The notes beneath the pieces are model-generated. The model worked only from the letters and a program-made list of their open reading frames with translations, searched no databases and was not told where the DNA came from. A DNA stretch of 64,000 nucleotides from Pseudomonas fluorescens NCIMB 11764. Its GTDB lineage: Bacteria > Pseudomonadota > Gammaproteobacteria > Pseudomonadales > Pseudomonadaceae. Below are positions 1 to 10,244 of the stretch, in pieces. The DNA lies in NCBI RefSeq assembly GCF_000293885.2, contig NZ_CP010945.1, positions 1,880,001 to 1,944,000 on the forward strand, in the 5' to 3' direction. A program made the position numbers and the translations under genes. Every line of letters begins with the position of its first letter. Within the stretch, counting starts at the first letter, position 1.

Positions 1-1
1 G

Positions 2-373
2 CACGATCGTCTGGCGGAACGTTATGAGGCTGAAGTCGTGCCAGGTGTCTGTTCGATGCTCGGCGGCGCTTCGGTCCTTGGTGCGCCACTGGTGTACCGC
101 AATCAGAGCTTGTCGGTCCTGTCCGGCGTATTGCCTCATGACGATCTCAAGCGCCGGCTGGCTGATGCCGACGCGGCGGTGATCATGAAGCTGGGGCGTA
201 ACTTCCCCAAGGTCCGTCAGGTGCTCGAAGAGCTTGGTCTGGCAGAGCGCGCGCTTTACGTCGAACGCGCGACCATGGCCAATCAGAAGATTGTGCCGCT
301 GGATCAGGTCGAGCCCATGTCCTCGCCGTACTTCTCGCTGATCATCGTTCCGGGTGAAAGGTGGCAAGGCTGA
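2..373 (+). CDS. cobI: Precorrin-2 C20-methyltransferase, C-terminal part (cut by window start)
   Basis: Only the last 123 codons are present; the frame is open to the left edge. The residues [10 protein letters not shown] and the tail with KLGRNF and [11 protein letters not shown] are typical of the C-terminal half of CobI/CbiL, the SAM-dependent enzyme that methylates precorrin-2 at C20 in cobalamin synthesis. The stop TGA shares its last base with the ATG of the next gene (TGATG), so the two are translationally coupled in a cob operon. The assignment rests on family resemblance plus the cobJ neighbour. Confidence 0.88.
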   Translation, partial: HDRLAERYEAEVVPGVCSMLGGASVLGAPLVYRNQSLSVLSGVLPHDDLKRRLADADAAVIMKLGRNFPKVRQVLEELGLAERALYVERATMANQKIVPLDQVEPMSSPYFSLIIVPGERWQG

Positions 374-2076
374 TGACTCGTCCAGCTCCGGCGATTGTCA
401 TCCTCGGCAATGGCAGCCTTGCGACCGCGCGCAATATTCAAAAACTGTACCCCGACGCCGTGATCCATGGCCTGGCCGATCGGGTTGAAGGCGCGGACCG
501 TGCCTATCACGAATTCGGCGCAACCCTGCGCGAACTTTATCAGCAGGACACGCCGATCATTGCCCTGTGCGCGGCCGGTATCGTGATCCGCACACTGGCG
601 CCGTTGCTGCTGGAAAAAGGCGCCGAGCCGCCGGTGCTGGCCGTTGCCGAAGATGGCAGCGCGGTGGTGCCGCTGCTGGGCGGTCTGGGCGGCGTGAACG
701 TGCTGGCGCGGGAAATCGCGGCCGCGCTGAACGTGGCGGCGGCGATCACCACCAGTGGCGAGTTGCGATTCGGCACGTGCCTGCTCAATCCACCCAACGG
801 ATATGCCCTCGGCGACCTGGAACTGGGCAAGCGCTTTGTGTCCGATTTGCTGGCCGGTGAAACCGTGCGCATCGAGGGTGAAGCGCCGTGGTTGGCGCAG
901 GCGCAGTTACCTGAAAACCCGCAAGCGCGACTGGCAGTTCACGTGGGGCATGCCGAGCGTACGCCGGCGGCGAACGAACTTTTGATTTATCCGCGCAACG
1001 TGTTGGTGGCCATCAGTGCCGGCGTGGCCAATGTGCCCAATGCCGTTCGCGATGCTTTGCACCAGACAAAAATCGCCGTGCAGTCGGTGGCGTGTCTGTT
1101 GGCTGCAGACAGTGAAATGTCGAGCGCTGCATTGCATGAAGCGGCGCTTGAACTGGGTGTGCCATTGCGCTTTGCCTCGGCGACGGGTGCGGTCAGTGAG
1201 CTGGCACGCAACGCCATCACCCCGCCTGTTTTGATCTTCGGCAATGACGCCATTGCCATCGCGGTGGCCGAGCAGCCTCTGGACCCGTTATCGATCGGCC
1301 GTCCCCGGGGGCGTCTGGCGGTGATCGGTCTTGGCCCCGGCGCAGCCGAGTTGATGGTGCCCGCGGTCAAGGCTGAACTGGCGCGCGCCAACGATGTGCT
1401 GGGCTACGAAACCTATGTGCGCATGGCTGGCCCGTTCCGCGCCGATCAAGTGCTGCATTGCACTGACAACCGCGAAGAGATGCAGCGTGCGCGTCACGCG
1501 TTCGAGCTGGCGGCGCAAGGGCGTTCCGTGGTCGTGGTTTCGTCGGGTGATCCGGGTGTGTTCGCCATGGCGGCGGCGGTGCTCGAAGCCCTGCACGAAT
1601 CCAGTGATGCGAACTGGCACAACGTCGATCTGGAAATCCTTCCCGGTGTTTCCGCATCACTGGCCACCGCTGCTCAGGCGGGTGCGCCGTTGGGGCATGA
1701 CTTCTGTGTGTTGTCGCTGTCGGATAACCTCAAGCCTTGGGACATTATCGAGAAACGTCTCGATCTGGCGTCGCAGGCTGATCTGGCGCTGGCGTTCTAC
1801 AACCCGATCTCACGCTCCCGTCCCTGGCAGCTTGGCCGGGCGCTGGAAATCGTCGCTCGACACCGTACGCCTCAGACGCCAGTTGTTTTGGGGCGCGACA
1901 TCGGCCGCCCGGGTCAGACGTTGCGAGTAACAACCCTTGGCCAGTTGACCCCGGACCAGGTGGATATGCGCACCATGGTGCTGGTGGGATCGTCCACGAC
2001 CTGCGTATTTTCGCGGGCAGGTGGCGGTGATTGGGTATACACCCCTCGCTGGTACGGAGAAAAACCCTCTTCCTGA
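373..2076 (+). CDS. cobJ: CbiG-CobJ fusion: cobalt-precorrin-5A hydrolase-like domain plus precorrin-3B C17-methyltransferase
   Basis: 567 aa. Residues 1 to about 300 resemble CbiG (cobalamin synthesis protein G). From about 310 to the end is a tetrapyrrole methylase of the CobJ/CbiH type, with the SAM-site start VIGLGPGA and the motif SSGDPGVFAMA. It makes C17-methylated, ring-contracted intermediates in corrin synthesis. I chose ATG 373, which overlaps the cobI stop and follows a GGTGG-like ribosome site; an in-frame GTG at 361 is possible but less likely. The CbiG-CobJ fusion is usual in pseudomonads, so it is not a local oddity. A strong terminator follows. Confidence 0.93.
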   Translation: MTRPAPAIVILGNGSLATARNIQKLYPDAVIHGLADRVEGADRAYHEFGATLRELYQQDTPIIALCAAGIVIRTLAPLLLEKGAEPPVLAVAEDGSAVVPLLGGLGGVNVLAREIAAALNVAAAITTSGELRFGTCLLNPPNGYALGDLELGKRFVSDLLAGETVRIEGEAPWLAQAQLPENPQARLAVHVGHAERTPAANELLIYPRNVLVAISAGVANVPNAVRDALHQTKIAVQSVACLLAADSEMSSAALHEAALELGVPLRFASATGAVSELARNAITPPVLIFGNDAIAIAVAEQPLDPLSIGRPRGRLAVIGLGPGAAELMVPAVKAELARANDVLGYETYVRMAGPFRADQVLHCTDNREEMQRARHAFELAAQGRSVVVVSSGDPGVFAMAAAVLEALHESSDANWHNVDLEILPGVSASLATAAQAGAPLGHDFCVLSLSDNLKPWDIIEKRLDLASQADLALAFYNPISRSRPWQLGRALEIVARHRTPQTPVVLGRDIGRPGQTLRVTTLGQLTPDQVDMRTMVLVGSSTTCVFSRAGGGDWVYTPRWYGEKPSS

Positions 2077-2093
2077 AGATGTACTCTTCAATG

Positions 2094-2143
2094 AAAAGCC
2101 ATGGCAGCCGAGTGTCCTCTCGCGTTGCCATGGCTTTTTTTTT
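2094..2143 (+). terminator. Rho-independent terminator after cobJ
   Basis: A 13-bp perfect inverted repeat (arms AAAAGCCATGGCA and TGCCATGGCTTTT) around a loop of about 19 nt runs into a tract of nine T. It lies 18 bp after the cobJ stop and probably ends the cob operon. Confidence 0.85.
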
Positions 2144-2206
2144 GGGTTCTTCACGGAAGCCCGGGAAACACAGAAACAAGAACGCCGGTTTGAATCATTG
2201 CGCTTG

Positions 2207-2227
2207 CCAGAGGCTTCACGCCTCTGG
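2207..2227. terminator. Hairpin in the cobJ/marC convergent gap
   Basis: An 8-bp perfect stem (CCAGAGGC / GCCTCTGG) with a 5-nt loop, just past the marC stop on the minus strand. There is no clear T tract, so it may be a weak terminator or an RNA-end stabilising hairpin for marC. Confidence 0.45.
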
Positions 2228-2239
2228 TCATCGCTGCCG

Positions 2240-2836
2240 TCAGGGCACCAGGTAACCCTTCACCCCTGTGAAAATGATCTGTGCAGCCAGTGCGCACACA
2301 AACAACCCCATCAACCGACTGACAATCTGCAAACCTTGGTCACCCAGTATCCGCTCGATGCGGTTCGACAGATAAAGCACCACACCCACCGTGAAACTGG
2401 CCAGGGCGATGCTGAGGATGGCGGTGAGTTTGTCGTCCCAGTGCGGCTGGCTCACCCCCATCACCAGCAACGCACCGATGGTGCCGGGGCCGACGGTCAG
2501 GGGGATGGTCAGCGGCACGATGGTGACGTCCTGCTGCACATTGTCGGTCTGGACCGCGGACTTGCCTTGGGCCATGCCCAACGCCGAGATAAACAGCACG
2601 CTGCCGGCGCCGATGCGGAACGCGTCCACGGTGATGCCAAACACATTGAAAATGACCCGCCCGAACAGGTACAGCAAGACGCTGGACACCAGCGTGGCCG
2701 TTGCCACTTTCCACGCCAGCCGACGTTGCTCCTTGCGTGAATAACCGCGGGTCAGGCTGATGAAGCAGGACAACACGAAGAACGGGCTATAGAGCACCAG
2801 CATCTTCAGGTAAACGCTGAACAACACATGGAGCAT
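2240..2836 (-). CDS. MarC family integral membrane protein
   Basis: 198 aa with about six hydrophobic segments and the MarC family core (IPLTVGPGTIGALLVMG in the middle). MarC/YhgN proteins are inner-membrane proteins of unknown transport function; the early link to multiple antibiotic resistance is not supported for the family as a whole. It starts 64 bp downstream of the retS stop on the same strand, so it could be co-transcribed with retS. Confidence 0.85.
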   Translation of the reverse strand: MLHVLFSVYLKMLVLYSPFFVLSCFISLTRGYSRKEQRRLAWKVATATLVSSVLLYLFGRVIFNVFGITVDAFRIGAGSVLFISALGMAQGKSAVQTDNVQQDVTIVPLTIPLTVGPGTIGALLVMGVSQPHWDDKLTAILSIALASFTVGVVLYLSNRIERILGDQGLQIVSRLMGLFVCALAAQIIFTGVKGYLVP

Positions 2837-2900
2837 GGGACAAGCTCACTGGCGAGGGAAGTCGTGGGGGAGTCTATCAGGCGTGATCGGGTCTGTCGGC

Positions 2901-5678
2901 TCAGGACGTTTGAGCCGTTGCCCGGTTCTGCTGATCGCGCTGGGCTACCCAATGCTCGATCAGTTCGCGCAACTGCGACAGCTCGACCGGCTTGGCCATG
3001 TGCCCGTCCATGCCGGCCTGACGCGCACGCTCTTTGTGTTCGGCGAGGATATGCGCGGTCAACGCCACGACAGGGGTGCGAACCCGCTGGTTGCCGACTT
3101 CCCAGGCGCGCAATTGCTGGGTGGCCGAGAAACCATCGAGGATCGGCATTTCGCAATCCATCAGTACCAGGTCGTAACGCTGGGCCTTCATGGCCTGCAA
3201 GGCTTCTTCGCCATTGCTGGCGGTGTCCGGTTGCAGGTTGAGTTTGCCCAGCATGCCGCGAATGACTTTGGTCGAAATGCTGTTGTCTTCGGCAACCAGA
3301 ATGCGGAAGTCGCTGGGCACCTTGACCGGCAGGGTCGGGCCCGTGGGCAGGTGCGGCGAAACGGCGAGGCCCTTGTTGCGCTGGTTCAGTTCATCCGCCA
3401 GCGTGGTCTTGAGGGTGTAGCCGGCCACCGGTTTGGCGAGGATGCGCTTGATCCCGGAGTTGCGCGCGATGATCTTGCTCGGCGCATTGCTGATGCCTGT
3501 GAGCATGATCAGCAGGATGTCGTGGTTGAGGCTCGGGTCTTCCTTGATCTTGGCCGCCAGTTGCATGCCGGTCATGCCGGGCATGTTCTGGTCGAGCAGG
3601 ACCACGTCGAAGTAATCGCGCAGGTGCGCCTTGGTCCGCAGCAGCGCCAGCGCCTCCTTGCCGGACGGGACAGCGCTGACATTCAATCCCCAGGCGCTGC
3701 ACTGTTGCACCAATACTTTGCGGCAGGTGTCGTTGTCGTCCACCACCAGCACCCGAGCACCCTGCAGCGGGCCATCGAGGTCGGAGGTCGGGTGTTCGAG
3801 GCGGTCAGGGTCCAGGGGCAAGGTCAGCCACAAGGTGCTGCCCTGGTTGGCGCCGCTCTTGATGCCGAATTCGCCTTGCATCAAACGGATCAGCTGGCGG
3901 GCAATCACCAGCCCGAGGTTGCCGCCCAGTCGGGTGGCGGAGAGGAAGTTCTTGCTGTGCAGTTCGGCGTGCATCAGCGCGTCGCGTTCTTCGGCGTCCA
4001 TCGGCTCGCCGCTGTCCTGCACGGCAATGCGCAGGCGCGGCCTGGCGCTGCGCTCGTCGAGGGCGACGACGATCAGGATCTCGCCTTCGTCGGTTTTCTT
4101 CAGGGCGTTTTCCAGCAGGCTCAGCAAGGTCTGGCGCAGGCGCGTCGGGTCACCGCTGATGACCCGCGGCACTTGCGGCTGGATAAAGCTGATCAGTTCG
4201 ACGTTCTGCTGTTCGGCCTTGGCGCGGAAGATGCTCAGGCAATCTTCGATCAGCGCATTGAGATCGAACTGCACATCGTCCAGCTCGATCTGTCCGGATT
4301 CGAGTTTGGAGATGTCGAGAATCTCGTTGATCAGGGTCAGCAGTTCGTTGCCGGCGCTGTGGATGGTTTGCACGTAGTCGCGCTGCTTGACCGACAGCGG
4401 TGTGCCCAGCAACAGTTCGGTCATGCCCAGCACGCCATTCATCGGGGTGCGGATTTCGTGGCTGATCTTCGCCAGGAATTCGGCCTTGGCATTGATTTCG
4501 GCGTTGCTGGCGGCGAGGTCGCGGCTGATGCTGAAACGGTCCTCGGTGATGCTGCGCTGGCGTTCACTCAGGGCAATACTCATCAACAGACCGCTGATGC
4601 AGATGAACACCAGGAGGGCGATGATCAGGCCCTGCGGTTCAATCAGCGTCAACCCCAGCAGGGCCGGCAGGATGATCAGCGTTCCCGCGTTGAACACCAC
4701 CATGGCTGCCACGAACAGCCGCGCCGGGCGATAGCCTTTTTGCCAGTGCCAGGCGCTGACGAACAACATCGTCAGGCCCGCCAGAGCGACCAGCGTATAG
4801 GTGATGATGTTCAGCGGCAGCGTATTGACGAACAGCAACAGCAGGCCGCAGACGGTGATGAGCAGGATTTCGCCGAGCAGCAGTTTGTTCAGCGGATGCG
4901 GGCCGAGCGGAGCAAAGAAGCGGTAGGCAAGCATCAGCCCGCACGGTGCGGTGAGCAGCAAGGCGAGGTAGGCACCCGGTGTCTGCACCGCGTGCCAGTC
5001 CGGTAACCACGGTCCCGCGAGGTTCAGCAGCAGCCCGAGGCTGAGCATCAACAATGCTTCACAACCTGCCAGCCACAGGCTACTGCGCGATCGGGTGTAG
5101 GCATATCGAATCAGGTTGTGCAGGACCAGCATGCCGATGCAGCCGAACAGCAGGCCGTAGATCAACGTCTGACTCTGATTGGCCGCGGTCATGATGGCTG
5201 ATTGCAGGGTGATGTAGGGCCGCATCTGGTGTTCGGAAACCAGGCGCAGGTAAACATCGAGGGGTTTGTCGCTTTGCGGCAACGGCAACATGAAGTCGCT
5301 GTTGGGTAATGGCCGTTCAACCTGGGGCTGTTCGGTGCCGGTGTTGAGCTGATCAATCAGCTTGTCGCCGTCCAGCACATACAGATTGAGGTGCGACAGG
5401 TCGGGCGCAAACACCCGCAGTAATTGCTCGTGCTTGCCCGGTGAGAGCCTGAAACGCAGCCAGAGCGCACCGCCGGGCTCCGCCGCGGTGAGGCGTTCGA
5501 GTTCGGTGGGGCTGAATTGGTTGGTGTAGCGAGCGGAACGGATGTCGCTCAGCTGCAGGTCGCCCTGTTCGTCGAGCAATACCGCCCAACCACTGCCTTG
5601 CGCGGCCTGGGCCGGGAGCATGCAGAGCAAAGTCAGCACGGTGACAGTGAAACCTATGGCAATCCTGAGCCAGCGCAC
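2901..5678 (-). CDS. retS: Hybrid sensor histidine kinase RetS
   Basis: 925 aa. It has an N-terminal signal segment (to about residue 26), a periplasmic 7TMR-DISMED2-type domain (about 30-160), seven membrane helices (about 170-370), HisKA with phospho-His 407 in AKISHEIRTPMNG, HATPase_c (about 510-625), and two receiver domains (about 645-770 with LLDQNMPG, about 795-915 with LMDCEMP). This order is the known RetS architecture, and retS lies beside purD in P. aeruginosa. RetS antagonises GacS and so shifts cells between planktonic/virulent and biofilm states. The start is GTG 5678, preceded by AAGGG. No C-terminal HPt domain is seen, as expected. Confidence 0.88.
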   Translation of the reverse strand: MRWLRIAIGFTVTVLTLLCMLPAQAAQGSGWAVLLDEQGDLQLSDIRSARYTNQFSPTELERLTAAEPGGALWLRFRLSPGKHEQLLRVFAPDLSHLNLYVLDGDKLIDQLNTGTEQPQVERPLPNSDFMLPLPQSDKPLDVYLRLVSEHQMRPYITLQSAIMTAANQSQTLIYGLLFGCIGMLVLHNLIRYAYTRSRSSLWLAGCEALLMLSLGLLLNLAGPWLPDWHAVQTPGAYLALLLTAPCGLMLAYRFFAPLGPHPLNKLLLGEILLITVCGLLLLFVNTLPLNIITYTLVALAGLTMLFVSAWHWQKGYRPARLFVAAMVVFNAGTLIILPALLGLTLIEPQGLIIALLVFICISGLLMSIALSERQRSITEDRFSISRDLAASNAEINAKAEFLAKISHEIRTPMNGVLGMTELLLGTPLSVKQRDYVQTIHSAGNELLTLINEILDISKLESGQIELDDVQFDLNALIEDCLSIFRAKAEQQNVELISFIQPQVPRVISGDPTRLRQTLLSLLENALKKTDEGEILIVVALDERSARPRLRIAVQDSGEPMDAEERDALMHAELHSKNFLSATRLGGNLGLVIARQLIRLMQGEFGIKSGANQGSTLWLTLPLDPDRLEHPTSDLDGPLQGARVLVVDDNDTCRKVLVQQCSAWGLNVSAVPSGKEALALLRTKAHLRDYFDVVLLDQNMPGMTGMQLAAKIKEDPSLNHDILLIMLTGISNAPSKIIARNSGIKRILAKPVAGYTLKTTLADELNQRNKGLAVSPHLPTGPTLPVKVPSDFRILVAEDNSISTKVIRGMLGKLNLQPDTASNGEEALQAMKAQRYDLVLMDCEMPILDGFSATQQLRAWEVGNQRVRTPVVALTAHILAEHKERARQAGMDGHMAKPVELSQLRELIEHWVAQRDQQNRATAQTS

Positions 5679-5738
5679 GGCGAAATCCCTTCGTAGGTTG
5701 ATGCCAGAATATAACTATGCGCGGCGCCGGAATAGTCC

Positions 5739-5761
5739 GGCAAGGGGTTGAAACCCTTGCC
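5739..5761 (-). terminator. Hairpin between purD and retS
   Basis: An 8-bp perfect stem (GGCAAGGG / CCCTTGCC) with a 7-nt loop, 17 bp past the purD stop on the minus strand. It lacks a good T tract, so it is a possible weak terminator or attenuating hairpin before retS. Confidence 0.45.
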
Positions 5762-5777
5762 CGACCGAATGGATCGA

Positions 5778-7073
5778 TTATTCCTGATTTTCGCCACGCT
5801 CGCGGGCAATGGCGCGGTAGCCAATGTCCTTGCGATAGAAACAGCCTTCCCAGTCAATCTTCGCCGCCAGCCTGTAAGCCTGCTGCTGAGCAGCATCAAC
5901 GCTGGCGCCCATGGCGGTAGCGCAAAGCACACGACCACCGGCCGTCACCACTTGACCGTCTTTCAGTGCCGTACCGGCGTGGAAGACTTTGCCTTCCAGC
6001 GCGGCGGCTGCATCCAGACCGTTGATGGCCACGCCTTTAGCGTAGTCGCCAGGATAGCCGCCTGCCGCCAGCACGATGCCGACGCTCGGACGTGGATCCC
6101 ACTGGGCTTCCACCTTGTCCAGAGCTTGTGCCAGGGCGGCCTCGACCAGCAACACCAGGCTCGACTGCAAACGCAGCATAACCGGTTGGGTCTCAGGGTC
6201 GCCGAAGCGGCAGTTGAATTCGATGACTTTTGGGTTACCAGCCTTGTCGATCATCAAGCCAGCATAGAGGAAACCGGTGTAAACGTTGCCTTCTTCGGCC
6301 ATGCCGCGCACGGTTGGCCAGATCACCAGGTCCATGACGCGCTTGTGCACTTCGCTGGTCACAACCGGTGCCGGGGAGTAAGCGCCCATGCCGCCGGTGT
6401 TCGGACCGGTATCGCCGTCGCCAACACGTTTGTGGTCCTGGCTGGTGGCCATCGGCAATACGTTCTTGCCGTCGACCATGACGATGAAGCTGGCTTCTTC
6501 GCCGTCCAGGAACTCTTCGATGACCACGCGCGAGCCGGCGTCGCCGAACGCGTTGCCGGCGAGCATGTCGCGCACGGCGTCTTCGGCTTCGGCCAGCGTC
6601 ATGGCAACGATCACGCCTTTACCGGCGGCCAGGCCGTCGGCCTTGATCACGATCGGTGCGCCTTTTTCACGCAGATAAGCCAGGGCTGGCTCGATCTCGG
6701 TGAAATTCTGGTAGTCGGCGGTCGGGATCTTGTGACGCGCGAGGAAATCCTTGGTGAACGCTTTCGAGCCTTCCAGCTGGGCAGCGCCCGCCGTCGGACC
6801 GAAGCAGTCCAGACCGCGGGAGCGGAACAGATCTACGACGCCAGCCACCAGTGGCACTTCCGGACCGACGATGGTCAGGGAAACGTTCTTCTCGGCGAAG
6901 TCGGCCAACTGTTCGAGGGCCAGCACGTCGATAGCGACGTTTTCGCACTTGGCTTCAATGGCGGTGCCAGCATTGCCGGGCGCTACGAAAACCTTCTGCA
7001 CGCGCGGATCCTGAGCCACTTTCCAGGCCAGGGCGTGTTCACGGCCACCGCTGCCAATGATCAAAACATTCAT
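5778..7073 (-). CDS. purD: Phosphoribosylamine-glycine ligase
   Basis: 431 aa, the normal length. The N terminus has IIGSGGREHALAWK; the ATP-grasp region has IVIKADGLAAGKGV, and GGMGAYSPAP follows. It joins 5-phosphoribosylamine and glycine using ATP to make GAR, the second step of purine synthesis. The ATG follows a GAGG site. It lies downstream of purH on the same strand, separated by a REPIN, the usual Pseudomonas purH-purD pair. Confidence 0.97.
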   Translation of the reverse strand: MNVLIIGSGGREHALAWKVAQDPRVQKVFVAPGNAGTAIEAKCENVAIDVLALEQLADFAEKNVSLTIVGPEVPLVAGVVDLFRSRGLDCFGPTAGAAQLEGSKAFTKDFLARHKIPTADYQNFTEIEPALAYLREKGAPIVIKADGLAAGKGVIVAMTLAEAEDAVRDMLAGNAFGDAGSRVVIEEFLDGEEASFIVMVDGKNVLPMATSQDHKRVGDGDTGPNTGGMGAYSPAPVVTSEVHKRVMDLVIWPTVRGMAEEGNVYTGFLYAGLMIDKAGNPKVIEFNCRFGDPETQPVMLRLQSSLVLLVEAALAQALDKVEAQWDPRPSVGIVLAAGGYPGDYAKGVAINGLDAAAALEGKVFHAGTALKDGQVVTAGGRVLCATAMGASVDAAQQQAYRLAAKIDWEGCFYRKDIGYRAIARERGENQE

Positions 7074-7126
7074 TTCGAAAAACCTCGGATGACGCTAATT
7101 CTGTTGAGCGCCGCAGGGGCGCTTTT

Positions 7127-7215
7127 CTGTGGGAGCCGGCCTGCCGGCGATGCAGACAACTCGGTTTATCGGCTAAACCGAGGGGATGCTATCGCTGGCA
7201 GGCCAGCTCCCACAG
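7127..7215. repeat. REPIN-like inverted repeat between purH and purD
   Basis: Outer arms CTGTGGGAGC and GCTCCCACAG enclose GC-rich half-palindromes (CCGGCCTGCCGGC-like) and a central hairpin CTCGGTTT/AAACCGAG. It belongs to the same class as the element at 58225. Such paired REP sequences are mobilised by RAYT transposases elsewhere in Pseudomonas genomes and may stabilise or attenuate the purH-purD transcript. Confidence 0.75.
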
Positions 7216-7227
7216 TGGATCGTGTAC

Positions 7228-8835
7228 TTAGTGACGGAAGTGGCGCATGCCGGTGAATACCATGGCGATGCCAGCTTCATCAGCCGCTGCAATCACTTCT
7301 GCATCACGCATCGAGCCGCCCGGCTGGATTACTGCGGTAACGCCGGCCTTCGCCGCATTGTCCAGACCGTCGCGGAACGGGAAGAATGCATCGGAGGCCA
7401 TGACCGAGCCGGCGACCTGCAAACCGGCATGTTCAGCCTTGATCGCAGCGATACGCGCAGAGTTGACGCGGCTCATCTGGCCAGCGCCGACACCGATGGT
7501 CTGACGATTCTTGGCGTAGACGATGGCGTTGGACTTGACGTACTTGGCGACTTTCCAGGCGAAGATCAGGTCGTGGATTTCCTGTTCGGTCGGTGCGCGC
7601 TTGGTCACGACTTTCAGGTCATCGGCGCCGATCATGCCGATGTCGCGGCTCTGCACCAGCAGGCCACCGTTGACGCGTTTGTAGTCCCACGCAGCGGCAC
7701 GGTCAGCCGACCACTCGCCGCAGGCCAGCAGGCGCACGTTGGCTTTTGCCGCGACGATGGCGCGGGCTTCTTCGCTGACGCTTGGGGCAATGATCACTTC
7801 GACGAACTGACGCTCGACGATGGCCTTGGCGGTCTCGGCATCCAGTTCACGGTTGAAGGCAATGATGCCGCCGAAGGCGGATTCGGTGTCGGTGGCGTAG
7901 GCCAGTTCGTAGGCCTGGCGAATGCCGCCCTCGGCGTCGGGGCTCACGGCAACGCCGCACGGGTTGGCGTGCTTGACGATCACGCAGGCCGGCTTGACGA
8001 AGCTCTTCACGCATTCCAGCGCGGCGTCGGTGTCGGCCACGTTGTTGTACGACAGCTCCTTGCCTTGCAGTTGGGTCGCGGTGGCGATGCCGACTTCGGC
8101 AGGCTTGGCTTCCACATAGAACGCCGCGCTCTGGTGCGGGTTCTCGCCGTAGCGCATTTCCTGAGCCTTGATGAACTGGCTGTTAAAGGTGCGCGGGAAC
8201 TCGCTGCGACCGGAGGTCGAGAGGGTTTCAGCGGCCTGGTTCACGGTGCCCATGTAGTTGGCGATCATGCCGTCATAGGCGGCGGTGTGTTCGAAGGCCT
8301 TGAGCATCAGGTCGAAACGCTGAGCGTAGGTCAGGCCGCCGGCCTTGAGGCCTTCGAGGACGCTGGCGTAGTCGCTGGCATTCACCACGATGGCCACGTC
8401 TTTATGGTTTTTCGCAGCGGAGCGGACCATGGTCGGGCCGCCGATGTCGATGTTTTCGATGGCGGTCGGCAGGTCGCAGCCTGGCTTGTTGATGGTGGCT
8501 TCGAACGGGTACAGGTTGACTGCAACCAGATCGATCGGCTTGATGCCGTGCTCGTTCATGATCGCGTCGTCGATACCGCGACGACCGAGGATCCCGCCGT
8601 GGATTTTCGGGTGCAGGGTTTTCACCCGACCGTCCATCATTTCTGCGAAACCGGTGTAGTCCGCGACTTCCACTGCGGCAACACCGTTGTCGCGCAGCAG
8701 CTTGAACGTTCCGCCGGTGGAAAGGATCTCGACGCCCAGGGCTTCAAGCTCTTTGGCGAATTCGAGGATCCCGGTCTTGTCGGAAACGCTGATCAAGGCG
8801 CGGCGGATCGGCAGGCGGGTAGTCTGGTCGGTCAT
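7228..8835 (-). CDS. purH: Bifunctional AICAR formyltransferase / IMP cyclohydrolase
   Basis: 535 aa, the family length. The N-terminal MGS-like IMP cyclohydrolase domain begins [11 protein letters not shown]; the rest is the formyltransferase, with [10 protein letters not shown]. It carries out the last two steps of IMP synthesis, using 10-formyl-THF. The frame opens upstream at 8868, but ATG 8835 gives the standard N terminus ([12 protein letters not shown]) and has a GGAA site upstream. It is transcribed ahead of purD and after the fis terminator. Confidence 0.97.
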   Translation of the reverse strand: MTDQTTRLPIRRALISVSDKTGILEFAKELEALGVEILSTGGTFKLLRDNGVAAVEVADYTGFAEMMDGRVKTLHPKIHGGILGRRGIDDAIMNEHGIKPIDLVAVNLYPFEATINKPGCDLPTAIENIDIGGPTMVRSAAKNHKDVAIVVNASDYASVLEGLKAGGLTYAQRFDLMLKAFEHTAAYDGMIANYMGTVNQAAETLSTSGRSEFPRTFNSQFIKAQEMRYGENPHQSAAFYVEAKPAEVGIATATQLQGKELSYNNVADTDAALECVKSFVKPACVIVKHANPCGVAVSPDAEGGIRQAYELAYATDTESAFGGIIAFNRELDAETAKAIVERQFVEVIIAPSVSEEARAIVAAKANVRLLACGEWSADRAAAWDYKRVNGGLLVQSRDIGMIGADDLKVVTKRAPTEQEIHDLIFAWKVAKYVKSNAIVYAKNRQTIGVGAGQMSRVNSARIAAIKAEHAGLQVAGSVMASDAFFPFRDGLDNAAKAGVTAVIQPGGSMRDAEVIAAADEAGIAMVFTGMRHFRH

Positions 8836-8866
8836 TTCAATTTCCATCAAAAGCAAAGGAGTCAGC

Positions 8867-8899
8867 AAAAAAGGCGACCGTTTTTACGCGGGCGCCTTT
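8867..8899 (-). terminator. Terminator after fis
   Basis: On the minus strand an AAAGGCG/CGCCTTT stem is followed by a run of six T. It lies between the fis stop (8917) and the purH start (8835), so it separates the dusB-fis operon from purH-purD. Confidence 0.7.
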
Positions 8900-8916
8900 C
8901 TGGTTTGATTGAATGC

Positions 8917-9237
8917 TTACAGCAAATCGTACTGCTTGAGTTTCTTGCGCAGGGTGCCTCGGTTCAGTCCGAGCAGCTCGCTGGCCTTGGTCTGGTTGCC
9001 CTTGACGTAGTTCATCACGCACTCGAGCAGGGGCGCCTCGACTTCGGAGAGCACCAGGTTGTACACATCCGTGACGGCAGCGCCCTCAAGGTGGGCGAAA
9101 TAATTGTGCAGCGCCTTCTCGACACTCCCGCGAAGGGTCTGACCTTCTTCGCTCGGCGTGTTGAGGTGCTGTTTCAAATTCACGTTGTCGCTCACGGGTG
9201 TTGTTCCACTCACTAAAGTCTCGGTCATCATCGTCAT
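8917..9237 (-). CDS. fis: DNA-binding protein Fis
   Basis: 106 aa nucleoid protein. The C-terminal helix-turn-helix ([20 protein letters not shown]) is unmistakable; the N-terminal part forms the dimer and recombination-enhancer arm. Its ATG overlaps the dusB stop (ATGA), the classical dusB-fis operon with translational coupling, which sets the start at 9237 (a second ATG lies three codons in). Fis bends DNA and adjusts rRNA and growth-phase transcription. A T-tailed terminator follows. Confidence 0.96.
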   Translation of the reverse strand: MTMMTETLVSGTTPVSDNVNLKQHLNTPSEEGQTLRGSVEKALHNYFAHLEGAAVTDVYNLVLSEVEAPLLECVMNYVKGNQTKASELLGLNRGTLRKKLKQYDLL

Positions 9238-10244
9238 GCGGCCACCTCTTCTCCGTCCCCTGTCAGGCTCTTGTAACGTTCGGCGAAGAAGCCCTGAACG
9301 TTGGCGCATTGTGCTTCCGTATCTTCCAAACGATTGAAGTGGGCGCGGAACTCCCTGGCGCCCGGCAGGGTTGCGAGATACCAGCCCACATGCTTTCGAG
9401 CAATGCGTACGCCCATGACATCTCCATAGAAGACGTGCAGCGCAGCCAGATGCTCTAGCAGAATGCGTTCCACCTCGATCAGTTCCAGCGCCGGGAGTTT
9501 CTCGCCGGTACGCAGGAAATGGTCGATCTCGCGAAAAATCCATGGCCGCCCCTGGGCAGCCCGTCCAACCAGCAATCCATCGGCACCGGTCGCGTCGAGC
9601 ACGTATCGGGCCTTCTCCGGCGAATCGATGTCGCCATTGGCGAAGACCGGAATCGACACCGCCTGCTTGATCGCGGCAATGGTGTCGTACTCGGCTTCTC
9701 CGGTGTACAGATCGGCACGGGTGCGGCCATGAACCGCCAGCGCCGTGATACCTGCCTGCTCGGCGATCTTCGCCACCGTCAGACCGTTCTTGTTGTCCCG
9801 GTCCCAGCCGGTGCGGATCTTCAGGGTAACCGGCACATCAACTGCAGCCACCACGGCCTGCAGGATCTCGGTTACCAGTGCCTCATCCTTCAACAGCGCA
9901 GAACCGGCGGCCTTGTTGCAGACCTTCTTCGCCGGACACCCCATGTTGATATCAATAATCTGTGCGCCCAGTTCGACATTGGCCCGGGCCGCATCCGCCA
10001 GCATCTGCGCATCGCCACCGGCGATCTGTACCGAGCGTGGCTCGGGATCGCCTTCGTGGATCATGCGCATGCGCGATTTGCGGGTGTTCCACAAACTCAT
10101 GTCGCTGGTGACCATTTCCGAGACTACAAGTCCTGCGCCCAGTCGCTTGCACAGCTGACGAAAGGGTTGGTCGGTGACACCCGCCATGGGGGCGAGAATC
10201 AAGCCGTTGTGCAATGTGTATGGACCGATGCGTACCGCCGACAT
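9234..10244 (-). CDS. dusB: tRNA-dihydrouridine synthase B
   Basis: 336 aa FMN-dependent enzyme. [13 protein letters not shown] is at the N terminus and the active-site region is [17 protein letters not shown] with the catalytic Cys near residue 100; VHGRTR and ANGDI follow. It reduces specific uridines in the tRNA D-loop. It is the first gene of the dusB-fis operon; the 185-bp gap upstream (10245-10429) should contain the operon promoter. Confidence 0.96.
   Translation of the reverse strand: MSAVRIGPYTLHNGLILAPMAGVTDQPFRQLCKRLGAGLVVSEMVTSDMSLWNTRKSRMRMIHEGDPEPRSVQIAGGDAQMLADAARANVELGAQIIDINMGCPAKKVCNKAAGSALLKDEALVTEILQAVVAAVDVPVTLKIRTGWDRDNKNGLTVAKIAEQAGITALAVHGRTRADLYTGEAEYDTIAAIKQAVSIPVFANGDIDSPEKARYVLDATGADGLLVGRAAQGRPWIFREIDHFLRTGEKLPALELIEVERILLEHLAALHVFYGDVMGVRIARKHVGWYLATLPGAREFRAHFNRLEDTEAQCANVQGFFAERYKSLTGDGEEVAA

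Noticed and set aside
1..373. Cobalamin riboswitch for the cob genes
   Set aside because: The start of the cob operon lies outside the window; nothing like a B12 box was seen inside.
2835..5006. 723-codon plus-strand open frame
   Set aside because: It is antisense to retS, has no ribosome site, and shows the Gln/Asp/Arg-biased composition of a mirror frame in GC-rich DNA.
7186..9216. 676-codon plus-strand open frame
   Set aside because: Antisense to purH and fis, both of which are certain; composition of a shadow frame.
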